A stretch of 64,000 nt of DNA. It comes from Aminipila luticellarii. GTDB lineage: Bacteria > Bacillota > Clostridia > Peptostreptococcales > Anaerovoracaceae. A model generated the notes under the pieces. It ran no database searches. It saw only the letters and a list, made by a program, of their open reading frames with translations, and was not told the origin of the DNA. Both the position numbers and the translations under genes were made by a program. The DNA is taken from assembly GCF_004103735.1 (NCBI RefSeq), contig NZ_CP035281.1:1488001-1552000 (forward strand). Reading direction: 5' to 3'. Below, piece after piece: positions 34,815 to 42,654 of the stretch (positions are counted from its first letter, which is position 1; each line of letters starts with the position of its first letter).

Positions 34815-34869
34815 TAAAAATTTCTTATTGTTTATTTACTTTCCTTCCTCCTTTTGAAAACAACGCACT

Positions 34870-34915
34870 TACTACTTATGTAATATATATTATACTTGTA
34901 GTATTAATCTGTCAA
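34870..34915 (-). promoter_or_regulatory. Promoter with BlaI-type operators for the secreted-protein gene
   Basis: On the minus strand TTGACA (34910-34915) and TATAAT (34889-34894, 15-base spacer; TAATAT gives 17) form a promoter. TTGACAGATTAATACTAC matches the blaI promoter at 17 of 18 bases. A second near-dyad, TATTAC-ATAA-GTAGTA, lies at 34870-34885. This is strong evidence of co-regulation. Confidence 0.75.
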
Positions 34916-34929
34916 CAGAAAAGTAATAT

Positions 34930-36573
34930 TTATTTAATATCTATAGAAATCCATTTTACGATAATATCTAATGATCCCGGACAGAATAAATAAAAATTGT
35001 ACTCTCCATCCTCGGGAATTTCCAGCTCTATCTGCTTTTCCTCGTTTATCGTAAAATCCAGATTCTGAATATCAACCCTCTCATCATCCTTTATATAACC
35101 GAAAAACATAATTCCTCTATTCGCATATTTTTTTCCATCTATATTTCTCTCTGGCCCAAGTCTATCTATATCCACAAATATATGCAGCTTTACGATGTCG
35201 CCCTTTTTTAATTTCCACGGTTCTCCCGAGTTGGTCGAATAAATTGCCCTTTCACCGTTTCCAAGAATATGTGGCTGGATGCAGCTGTTTACCTCGGCAA
35301 AGTAAGATTCAAATTGTGACAAATCAAAATCTGGCAAAACCTGCTCTGGCGGTTCCATTCCTGCCAATGCATAGACCTCGTAGATATCATAGTTTCCATC
35401 TTTATCCATAACACGGGCAGCTAGTTCCTCAAAATTATCAATATCTTTGTATGGAACATTTTTAGATTTGGATTCTACAAGGTGTGCCTTTCGGTCAACT
35501 TCTTTATCAGCAACAATCTTTTCCAACAATTTCTTATATTGCTGGCTATGAAAATCAGGAGTATCTTTATCACTCGCATATACAAAGCCACTGACGGTAG
35601 TTACAAGGATTAATGCCAATAAAAAGCAGATTTTCCCCTTTCTTTTGTTTATACTGAAAATATTTTTAAACCTTTCTTCCATTGATTTTTTATCACTGCC
35701 CATGCATGCAAACAGTGCACCTTTTATCTGCCTACGGCTTATAATTTCCCTCATGATTACCTCACTATAGTCTGCCTTGAATTTCTGATTCTTTGCCTTA
35801 ATCACATCCTGATCACAGCACAGTTCCATATCCTTGTCCGCAGCTTTCGTCATCATATAAACAACAGGGTTATACCAATGTAGAATAAGTGCAAATATAA
35901 ACATTCCTTTAAATTTCAGATCATTCCGCATATAATGAGTCAGTTCGTGAGTTAAAATGATTTTCAGGTCTGCCTCACTATAATCCCTTTCAGGAATAAA
36001 AATAGCCGGTCTAATGATGCCAGCGATCATGGGTGATACAATCTTAGGACACTGATACATTGAAAGAGGGGACTTTCTTTTATTCCTTGATAAAATCTCA
36101 GCTTGAATTTGATCCGTATTCTCACTTTGGATAGATCTGCTGCTATTTTTTATAGTATGGATAAAATGAAGATAGACGCCTAACAAATAAACTGCTACAA
36201 TGCAAACTCCCATAATCCATATTATTGGAATCCACTGCGGTCCTACATCAATTAGTTTTGACCAAATCGAAACCTGATGATTCTCTGCAATCATTTGAAA
36301 GCTGACCGGCTCTGTGGAAATTGGGACTGCGGGAGTCACGGCATTATTCTTTATTACCGTGACCCCAGACTGAATTCTTTCACTGCTGACCACCAAACGC
36401 AGAATAAGCCCTACCGGTATAATCAAAAACAGTGCGAATACTTTCCATACATTAAAGCGCCATGCTGCGTGGTAGCGTCTGTTCAGTGCTGGTGAAATTA
36501 GAAATACGAATAGAATCAGAACAGCTATAATCCCGCCGGTCAATACGGTATTGTAAAACAATGTGTCAATCAC
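34930..36573 (-). CDS. BlaR1-like M56 family metallopeptidase sensor
   Basis: A membrane protein of about 547 residues. Four hydrophobic spans occur (about 10-35, 45-65, 115-140, 325-345). The zinc motif HELTH lies at 212-216, with a downstream glutamate in DMELCCDQD near 253 as third ligand. In BlaR1/MecR1 this site cleaves the BlaI repressor after signal binding. Here the extracellular C-terminal domain (about 350-550) lacks the penicillin-binding SxxK motif, so the signal is probably not a beta-lactam. The GTG at 36573 is favoured because AAGGAAGG sits 8 bases upstream. It overlaps the blaI stop by 8 bases (GTGATTGA), implying coupling. Confidence 0.88.
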   Translation of the reverse strand: MIDTLFYNTVLTGGIIAVLILFVFLISPALNRRYHAAWRFNVWKVFALFLIIPVGLILRLVVSSERIQSGVTVIKNNAVTPAVPISTEPVSFQMIAENHQVSIWSKLIDVGPQWIPIIWIMGVCIVAVYLLGVYLHFIHTIKNSSRSIQSENTDQIQAEILSRNKRKSPLSMYQCPKIVSPMIAGIIRPAIFIPERDYSEADLKIILTHELTHYMRNDLKFKGMFIFALILHWYNPVVYMMTKAADKDMELCCDQDVIKAKNQKFKADYSEVIMREIISRRQIKGALFACMGSDKKSMEERFKNIFSINKRKGKICFLLALILVTTVSGFVYASDKDTPDFHSQQYKKLLEKIVADKEVDRKAHLVESKSKNVPYKDIDNFEELAARVMDKDGNYDIYEVYALAGMEPPEQVLPDFDLSQFESYFAEVNSCIQPHILGNGERAIYSTNSGEPWKLKKGDIVKLHIFVDIDRLGPERNIDGKKYANRGIMFFGYIKDDERVDIQNLDFTINEEKQIELEIPEDGEYNFYLFCPGSLDIIVKWISIDIK

Positions 36574-36946
36574 AGGTATCACCTTCCTTCAACTTCGAAA
36601 GGAGCGTCTGCAAGCTGCTTATTTCTTGCTCCGTCAGATCGCTACTGTTGCATACTGATGCGACAAATTTTTTTATGGAATTATCGTATAAGTTTTTTAA
36701 AATGCTTTTGCCCTCAAAAGCCACGTATTCGTCCTTTGTGACCAGCGGACTGTATACATACTCCTTACCCCTGTGCCCAAAATTTAAAAACCCATTTTGA
36801 GTCAACCTATTCAATAACGTGTTAAGTGTGGTTATCTTCCATTGACTATCTGGCAGTTTTCTTTGAATTTCATTTCTCGTTATTGGCTCATCTGCCTCCC
36901 AAACTGCAAGCATAACTTCAAGCTGAGCTGCTGGTAAATGTTTCAT
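36566..36946 (-). CDS. BlaI/MecI/CopY family repressor
   Basis: A 126-residue winged-helix repressor (AAQLEVMLAVWEADEPITRNEIQRKL, then TTLNTLLNRLTQNGFLNFGHRGKEYVYSPLV), with a C-terminal dimerisation helix region where the M56 protease would cut. The ATG follows GAAGGAGG. It is the first gene of a two-gene operon with the M56 sensor. Its promoter is wholly covered by a long palindrome of BlaI-box type. It lacks the metal-binding cysteine tail of CopY, so it fits the BlaI/MecI branch. Confidence 0.9.
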   Translation of the reverse strand: MKHLPAAQLEVMLAVWEADEPITRNEIQRKLPDSQWKITTLNTLLNRLTQNGFLNFGHRGKEYVYSPLVTKDEYVAFEGKSILKNLYDNSIKKFVASVCNSSDLTEQEISSLQTLLSKLKEGDTCD

Positions 36947-36990
36947 TTCATATCCTCCTTCTATTTTAATTCACCATTCACTAATTTATC

Positions 36991-37028
36991 TGACACATTA
37001 ATACTACATCAGTAGTATTAATGTGTCA
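36991..37028 (-). promoter_or_regulatory. blaI promoter/operator palindrome
   Basis: A perfect 17-bp inverted repeat (TGACACATTAATACTAC and its complement) flanks ATCA. The core TACTAC-N4-GTAGTA is a BlaI-type box. On the minus strand TTGACA, 17 bases, then TAGTAT form the promoter inside the palindrome, so repressor binding would block it completely. Confidence 0.85.
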
Positions 37029-37048
37029 ATACGAAATTTAGATATAAA

Positions 37049-37068
37049 AAAGCCTCTACGAGGCACTT
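37049..37068 (-). terminator. Hairpin terminator upstream of blaI
   Basis: GCCTC-TAC-GAGGC at 37052-37064 is followed on the minus strand by TTTTTTATATC. It insulates the blaI operon from upstream genes. Confidence 0.65.
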
Positions 37069-37135
37069 TTAGTTCGTATTTTAATAGTAGCTTTTTATAA
37101 TACTCCGTTATATCTCAAGCAATATTTCCTACGTA

Positions 37136-37162
37136 ATAAAAAACCCCGCGTTTGACGCGGGG
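37136..37162 (-). terminator. GC-rich terminator after the DUF4143 remnant
   Basis: CCCCGCG-TTTGA-CGCGGGG at 37144-37162 is followed on the minus strand by TTTTTTATTAC, a textbook intrinsic terminator. Confidence 0.9.
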
Positions 37163-37206
37163 ATAGTTCTTATCAACAGCTCTTTTTAAAAAGAAATAAC
37201 AGAAAC

Positions 37207-37410
37207 TCAATTCCATTGCTCAGACAACAAGAACTCACGGATATTCACATGCTTTAGCCCGTCTCTACTCATATCAAATTCATCATACGACACAACATAT
37301 TTGGGAAAATTATCCCTGATCGTATCATATGCTCCAAATTCACGCTGAATCGTTTCCTCGGATGCCAGCAGATAAGCCACCTGTACATAAAGCTTTTGCG
37401 GTATTGAGTA
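37207..37410 (-). pseudogene. 3' remnant of a DUF4143-type AAA ATP-binding protein gene
   Basis: In one minus-strand frame the last 65 or so codons read YVQVAYLLASEETIQREFGAY..., YVVSYDEFDMSRDGLKHVNIREFLL and a stop. This is the C-terminal signature of the large AAA ATPase/DUF4143 family. Upstream, the frame changes and the ATPase part is missing. The terminator of the original gene is retained. The upper boundary is approximate. Confidence 0.72.
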
Positions 37411-37532
37411 AACATCATTCTCGAATCGGCGTCAGGGAAAACGGTATGATACAGCTCCGAAAACTCTCTAAAGGAAATCCGAAGCTTTCCAAAGTCAAGC
37501 CGAACAGTAACTATAGACTTCATGCGTCTGCA

Positions 37533-37835
37533 TCAGGAATAATGCCACCACATACGTTCCTCTTCCGAGCTTTCAGCGATATTTCCCTCATTTTCGGATA
37601 CGGCATTTTCGATATATTTCACAAATTCCCCAAGGGTATGAAAAGTATGAACCTTTTCATCTTGTATGGAGATTTTAAATTTTTTCTCACATTCCATGAC
37701 TAGCTTGACCATCTGAATTTTCTCCATATCAAACTCCGGCGTCAATGCCATATCTAAAGTAATCTGCTCCTCTTCCAGCTCGAAATCCAAATCTAAAATA
37801 TCCGCCAGTATTCTGGCCACTTTACCAAAAATCAA
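37533..37835 (-). CDS. Acyl-carrier-protein-like protein lacking the phosphopantetheine serine
   Basis: A 100-residue protein with ACP-like helices: KVARILADILDLDFELEEEQITLDMALTPEF, then MVKLVMECEKKFKISIQDEKVHTFHTLGEFVKYIENAV. The fit to a standard ACP is good along its length, but the DSL carrier motif is replaced; the serine position aligns with Lys39 (EKI). It therefore cannot carry a 4'-phosphopantetheine arm there. A TTG start at 37835 is chosen because AAGGAGGG lies 7 bases upstream; an upstream ATG falls inside helD. It follows helD by 14 bases and is probably co-transcribed. A tail GNIAESSEEERMWWHYS is unusual. Function unknown. Confidence 0.72.
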   Translation of the reverse strand: MIFGKVARILADILDLDFELEEEQITLDMALTPEFDMEKIQMVKLVMECEKKFKISIQDEKVHTFHTLGEFVKYIENAVSENEGNIAESSEEERMWWHYS

Positions 37836-37849
37836 ATGAAATCCCTCCT

Positions 37850-40096
37850 TTACCCTAATAGAGGACTTTTTTGCCCTGTATAAAATAGGTTGAGCCGATG
37901 AAGCGCTCTGGTACATCCAATATACAAAAGCTGTTGATCTGCTTCTGTAGTGTAATGCTCTCCATCCGTGTCACAAAGCAATACCGCATCGAACTCCAGC
38001 CCTTTTGCCATATAGAGCGGCAGTATGCAAACACCTCGGATATCAGCAATAGCATCGCTGTTGATACAGCGAATTTCCAACCGATCTTTTAATCGTTGAT
38101 ATACAGCCATCGCATCCCTTTCTGTTTTACACAATAACCCGACGGATTGATAATTTTCCTCCCGGCACAGTTGTATTTCTTTAATGAGCAGCTCATCCAG
38201 CCCTTCCTGATTTCGAGCCTCGTAAATTTCCGGTACTCTTCCTGACCGGCTGAAGCTTTGGATTTCTGATTCTTTTTGAAGAAACCTCTTGCTGAAATCC
38301 AAAATTTCATTGGTACACCGGAAGCTTTTATTCATAGTTATCAAGACAGACCGTTTCTTATCTAAAATTTTGTTGATTTCATCAAAGAAATCCATTGCCT
38401 CCGGTTTTTCTATGGTCTGATAGATATCCCCTAAGATCGTATACCTCGCTTGGGGAAAAAGCATCTGTAGCAGTTCAAAGTGGAGCGGATAATAATCCTG
38501 GGCTTCATCGACCACCACTTGCTTAATAAATTTACCATACTGGAAGCCATACAGCCTTAGCTGCAAAAATGCCAGCGCCAACCCATCTTCAAGCGGAATT
38601 TGATCCCCTTTCAAGTTCTCCTGAGTGTTCTTAAAAATAAGATCCATATCTTCCGGCAGGGAAATGCCCTCTGCTAAACGGCAGAAATAATTCAAATTGC
38701 TAAAGAGTTTTTTATAATAAGCATAGACATCCAACTTAGTAAATTGCTGGATCCGGTGAGCCAGTTCCGTGCTTTCATCGATGGATAAAAGCCTTGCGAA
38801 TTCTTCCACCTCATAGACATGTTGTGGGTAGGTCCTCACAAATTCCTTTAACTTCTTCATGCGAGCTTTTCGCATTTTTTGTATGTCCTTAAATATGGAT
38901 TCTTCCAGTCTTTGCAAACGCAGACCCAAAGGCATTGCCTTTTTCTGCTGTAAAACTGTCATCTTCAATAAGTCTCGGCTTGCGATACATGTTCCATCGT
39001 AATCAATATCACTGAACTCCAGCCATTTCCTTGGAATATCCTCTATGAAACGCTCCAGAATTTCCTTGAATTCAGGGGAAGCCTTGAATGCCACGCTTTT
39101 TTTCATCAATCTGAACTTGTCCGGATCATCGCAAGTTAATAGGCCCTCTAATAGCTGATGCCTTTTTTGAATAAGCAAAGATGGCAGGATGGTCTGGAGC
39201 ACATCATCAAAGTTGACCGATTCCACGTGATCCTCCCCCAGTTCCGGCAGGACATTGGAGATGTATTGCTCAAACAGGGAATTGGGAGAGATAATGATGA
39301 TGTTATGAGCAGATAGCTTAGCTGATAGCCCTTGGTACATGAGATAGGCTACTCGGTGGAGAGCCACTGAAGTTTTTCCGCTTCCGGCCACCCCCTGCAC
39401 CATCATGAGATCATTTTCCATATCTCGAATGATAAGATCTTGATCTTTCTGTATGGTTTCAACGATTGCTTTCATTTTAGTGGAGGCATTTTGAGAGAGA
39501 AGCCTTCTTAGGAATTCATCCATGATCTGTACATCCGCATCAAAAAAATAGTCCAATGTCCCTCGATGAATTTCAAATTGTCGTTTCAGATGGACTTTTC
39601 CTGAAATCCTGCCCTTGGGGGCATCATAGAACGCTTCTCCAATCCCAAAGCGATAAAAAACACTGGCTAACGGCGACCGCCAATCGTACACATAGATGGT
39701 GACATCTTTTTCATCGATAAGGGAAGCCCTTCCAATATAGATAGGCTCACTTTCCGTTTCCCCCTGAAACTGGAAATCAATTCGGGCAAAGTAAGGAGAA
39801 TCCATCATTTTTTCCAGAGCCCGCATTTTGTTTTCATCCTGCTCCAACACAGATAATTGGCTGGACACAGCGCTTCCGTATTGATTTAAAGCGACTAATT
39901 CATAAAACCGATCCTTAGACCAAAGATTAGAGATGGAATGACTGGAGTTCTCCCACAGCTCCCTTTTGGCTTCCATAAAATCCGACTGCTGCTCCCCGTT
40001 CTTCTTCCGTATATCCTGCCATTGCTCTTCTGCAATGGCAATGACCTGATTTAGATGTTTGGTTTCCAAATCAAGCTCCACTTCATAAGTTTCCAT
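37850..40096 (-). CDS. helD: UvrD-like helicase HelD (RNA polymerase recycling motor)
   Basis: A 748-residue SF1 ATPase of the HelD class, which pulls stalled or idle RNA polymerase off DNA. The N-terminal helical arm begins METYEVELDLETKHLNQVIAIAEEQW. The conserved block IYIGRASL...YVYDWRSPLASVFY precedes Walker A GVAGSGKT (235-242). The DEAQDYYPLHFELL motif II, GDIYQTI motif III and the C-terminal LLYIGCTRALHRL motif VI are all present. Length agrees with Bacillus HelD. The ATG follows AGGAGGGATTGT. Some HelD variants confer rifamycin tolerance, not testable here. Confidence 0.92.
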   Translation of the reverse strand: METYEVELDLETKHLNQVIAIAEEQWQDIRKKNGEQQSDFMEAKRELWENSSHSISNLWSKDRFYELVALNQYGSAVSSQLSVLEQDENKMRALEKMMDSPYFARIDFQFQGETESEPIYIGRASLIDEKDVTIYVYDWRSPLASVFYRFGIGEAFYDAPKGRISGKVHLKRQFEIHRGTLDYFFDADVQIMDEFLRRLLSQNASTKMKAIVETIQKDQDLIIRDMENDLMMVQGVAGSGKTSVALHRVAYLMYQGLSAKLSAHNIIIISPNSLFEQYISNVLPELGEDHVESVNFDDVLQTILPSLLIQKRHQLLEGLLTCDDPDKFRLMKKSVAFKASPEFKEILERFIEDIPRKWLEFSDIDYDGTCIASRDLLKMTVLQQKKAMPLGLRLQRLEESIFKDIQKMRKARMKKLKEFVRTYPQHVYEVEEFARLLSIDESTELAHRIQQFTKLDVYAYYKKLFSNLNYFCRLAEGISLPEDMDLIFKNTQENLKGDQIPLEDGLALAFLQLRLYGFQYGKFIKQVVVDEAQDYYPLHFELLQMLFPQARYTILGDIYQTIEKPEAMDFFDEINKILDKKRSVLITMNKSFRCTNEILDFSKRFLQKESEIQSFSRSGRVPEIYEARNQEGLDELLIKEIQLCREENYQSVGLLCKTERDAMAVYQRLKDRLEIRCINSDAIADIRGVCILPLYMAKGLEFDAVLLCDTDGEHYTTEADQQLLYIGCTRALHRLNLFYTGQKSPLLG

Positions 40097-40255
40097 ACAA
40101 TCCCTCCTGATGACTTATCATAAACCGAATTTATTTAATATAATTCTAGTATCTAATAAAAGTAACACTATTATCCTATACAAACAAGCCTTATATTTAT
40201 TCGGTAAATATGATATAATAGAGGTAGCAAAAGAGAGATAGCTCTATCTTTTTAT

Positions 40256-40417
40256 TTATATGATTCTCATCGCAGCCTTTCGTAGGTCTTTCTTCTTCAT
40301 ATCCTTATCAATAAGCAGCTTCCAGAGTTTTTTATAACTGACAGCCATTGTAAATCCTCCTAGGTCACGGGCAAGTTCTACTGAATCTGTAATACCTAGT
40401 TTGTTTTCAAGAGCCAT
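40256..40417 (-). pseudogene. 53-codon chimera of Fic N-terminus and XRE N-terminus
   Basis: One frame reads MALENKLGITDSVELAR, the usual start of Fic/DOC family proteins, then DLGGFT, then MAVSYKKLWKLLIDKDMKKKDLRKAA, the start of a small YozG-type XRE repressor, then stop. The internal ATG (40348) has its own AGGAGG site, and the outer ATG has GGGAGAG. Both genes are cut to their first codons, so this is a scar of a lost toxin-antitoxin-like module, accidentally fused in frame. Whether the 53-residue product is made is unknown. Confidence 0.65.
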
Positions 40418-40597
40418 AAATTTACTCTCCCTATCGACGGATAATATACAAAATTAATATATCAAAATTATCTCTTGAATACAAAATAAATAATACAGTT
40501 TCGTGTGTATATTTTCCTGAATCCATACTCGTGATAAATTGAAAAAGAAATTATTCAAAGAGTTCCTAATGAAGGTGTGTTCAGATAGGATTCTTAT
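40418..40597. other. Short AT-rich gap, nothing recognised
   Basis: About 180 bases between the Fic/XRE scar and the DUF2798 gene. I see no gene and no clear terminator. Confidence 0.4.
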
Positions 40598-41077
40598 TTA
40601 AGCCCTTTCAGCTATTATAAGCGACTTTTTAAAGATTGTTCTGAAAACCAGTCTTACTATTGGCCCTGCGAAAAATAACTGCCAAAAAAGAGCCATTGGA
40701 AAGTTCATTGCAGAAGTTTGAAGCCATACAGCAATCAATTCAGAACCAGCATTTTTGAACAAAAGTGTTGCAATGAAACTCATGGCCGGACACATTAAAC
40801 ATACCGTCATAGAGGATATGGCCAACAGAATAAAAATAGGGCGGTCATTGGGCTTTACAAGCCGAAACGCAAGAAAGTGCGATACTTTTCCTACTACAAA
40901 TATTTCTAATATAAATGCAATAGGCCCCATAATAATTAATTCGTGAAAAGCGGTCAAAAACACTTGATTAGTCAATCCTCCTGCACTCAATGAAATATTG
41001 TAGCAAATCATGGTATAGACCATAACAGCCACCATCATAATCGTAAAAACTATTCCTTGAAACTTTGTTTTAGGCAT
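40598..41077 (-). CDS. DUF2798 family membrane protein
   Basis: A 159-residue integral membrane protein with four hydrophobic spans (FQGIVFTIMMVAVMVYTMICY; LIIMGPIAFILEIFVVG; IFILLAISSMTVCLMCPAM; NFPMALFWQLFFAGPIVRLVF). It matches the DUF2798 two-repeat pattern. The ATG at 41077 follows AAAGGAG; an upstream ATG lacks a ribosome site. A 7-bp dyad upstream hints at repressor control. Function unknown. Confidence 0.8.
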   Translation of the reverse strand: MPKTKFQGIVFTIMMVAVMVYTMICYNISLSAGGLTNQVFLTAFHELIIMGPIAFILEIFVVGKVSHFLAFRLVKPNDRPIFILLAISSMTVCLMCPAMSFIATLLFKNAGSELIAVWLQTSAMNFPMALFWQLFFAGPIVRLVFRTIFKKSLIIAERA

Positions 41078-41104
41078 AAAAAAATCTCCTTTACATGATA
41101 ATGA

Positions 41105-41124
41105 AACAACAAATATGTGTTGTT
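41105..41124. promoter_or_regulatory. Operator-like dyad AACAACA-N6-TGTTGTT
   Basis: A perfect 7-bp inverted repeat 27 bases upstream of the DUF2798 start codon. It is of the size bound by TetR- or MarR-type repressors, but no such gene is adjacent. Confidence 0.4.
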
Positions 41125-41209
41125 CGTTAATCATTCCGGAGAATGTGCGTTTCCAATTTAACCATATGACTGAGAAACCTACGTTCCAAGATTTTCCAGT
41201 TTTTTAATT

Positions 41210-41300
41210 TGGCGGAGATGGAGAGATTCGAACTCTCGCGCCGGTTACCCGACCTACCGCATTTCGAGTGCGGACCCTTCAACCACTTGGGTACATCTCC
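41210..41300 (-). tRNA. tRNA-Ser (anticodon CGA)
   Basis: A 91-base tRNA with encoded CCA and the long variable arm of serine tRNAs. The acceptor stem is GGAGATG/CATCTCC with discriminator G. The anticodon stem CCGCA/TGCGG encloses CTCGAAA, giving anticodon CGA. The T-loop is TTCGAAT. Confidence 0.93.
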
Positions 41301-41464
41301 TGATTGTTCTATAAATTGCTCTCTTTGATAAGTTTACAACGAAAAAAATTATATCATAGAACTGAATTTAATGCAATAAAATTTCAGCGGCTTTTATAAT
41401 CTCATCATTTGGGGTATAATAAGAATTGGAAATAACCACCTAAAAAGAAAAGGAGATTGAATAC

Positions 41465-42574
41465 ATGGATCCACGCGTAAAAAAATTATCAAATGTCTTA
41501 GTAGATTATTCCTGTGATGTGAAGCCGGGTGAAAAGGTCTTCATACACTATGAGGGAGAATGCACAAAACCCTTAGTAAAGCAACTGATTAAAGATATTT
41601 ATGCAAAAGGCGGACTTCCTTACTTTGAGATCAGAGATGCCGAAGTAAACCGAGAAATTCTGCTCGGCTGCACAGAAGAGCAGATCAAGTTCATGGAAGC
41701 CTACCAGATGAAACAGATGGAGGGTATGGATGCTTATATTTCTGTCCGGGCCGGACTGAACACTTCGGAACTATCCGATGTACCTTCTGAAAAAATGAAT
41801 ATGTACAACCGTATTCTTCATCCCGTATTGGAACAAAGGGTGAACCATACCAAATGGGTCGTTCTCCGCTATCCAAACCATAGCATGGCACAATTAGCAA
41901 CCACCAGCTTGGAAGCTTTTGAAGATTTCTATTTTGATGTGTGCACCTTAGACTATAAAAAAATGGCAGATGCAATGACTCCGCTGGTTGAACTGATGAA
42001 TCGAACCGATAAGGTTCATATTGTCGGTCCCGGAACAGATCTGACCTTTTCCATTAAGGGAATCCCTGCTATCAAGTGCTCCGGGGAGAGAAATATACCG
42101 GACGGTGAAGTGTACACTGCTCCTGTAAAGGATTCTATGAATGGAATTATTTCGTACAACACCCCATCGGAAGAAATGGGCTTTACCTACGAAAACATCG
42201 TATTTGAAGTAAAAGACGGAAAGATTGTCAAGGCTACTTCAAACAGTGATAAAAAAATTAATGAAATACTCGATACGGATGAAGGAGCAAGATATTTCGG
42301 AGAATTTGCTCTCGGCGTAAATCCATACGTTCTCAATCCGATGAAGGATACTTTGTTTGATGAAAAAATAGCCGGTTCCTTCCACCTGACTCCGGGACAG
42401 TCTTATGAAGATGCTCCCAACGGAAACGGCTCTGCCGTACACTGGGATCTTGTCATGATTCAGCGTCCTGAATACGGCGGCGGAGAAATCTATTTTGATG
42501 ATGTGCTGATTCGAAAAGACGGCTTGTTTGTTCTTCCTGAGCTTCAGTGCTTAAATCCCGACGCACTAAAATAA
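41465..42574 (+). CDS. M29 family aminopeptidase
   Basis: A 369-residue metalloaminopeptidase of the AmpS/aminopeptidase T family. Metal ligands line up with family positions: Glu215 (PDGEVYTAP), Glu280 (FGEFALG), His307 (GSFHLTPG), Tyr314, His326 and Asp328 (HWDLV). The enzyme removes N-terminal residues from peptides in the cytoplasm using a dinuclear metal centre. The ATG follows AAAAGGAGA. It is a single-gene unit between tRNA-Ser and a bidirectional terminator. Confidence 0.92.
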   Translation: MDPRVKKLSNVLVDYSCDVKPGEKVFIHYEGECTKPLVKQLIKDIYAKGGLPYFEIRDAEVNREILLGCTEEQIKFMEAYQMKQMEGMDAYISVRAGLNTSELSDVPSEKMNMYNRILHPVLEQRVNHTKWVVLRYPNHSMAQLATTSLEAFEDFYFDVCTLDYKKMADAMTPLVELMNRTDKVHIVGPGTDLTFSIKGIPAIKCSGERNIPDGEVYTAPVKDSMNGIISYNTPSEEMGFTYENIVFEVKDGKIVKATSNSDKKINEILDTDEGARYFGEFALGVNPYVLNPMKDTLFDEKIAGSFHLTPGQSYEDAPNGNGSAVHWDLVMIQRPEYGGGEIYFDDVLIRKDGLFVLPELQCLNPDALK

Positions 42575-42596
42575 CAAAAATAAAGTGACCCCAATA

Positions 42597-42627
42597 CATT
42601 AGATTTCACTTCTAACTTATTGGGGTC
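42597..42627. terminator. Bidirectional terminator
   Basis: GACCCCAATA (42597-42606) pairs with TATTGGGGTC (42618-42627), followed by CTTTT on the plus strand. It separates the converging aminopeptidase and oxidoreductase units. Confidence 0.82.
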
Positions 42628-42654
42628 CTTTTAAAAATTACTGAATTTAAAGGT

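Noticed and set aside
36991-37028. Reading the blaI palindrome as a terminator
   Set aside because: No T-tract follows; the dyad overlaps a -35/-10 pair and recurs at a second promoter, which fits an operator.
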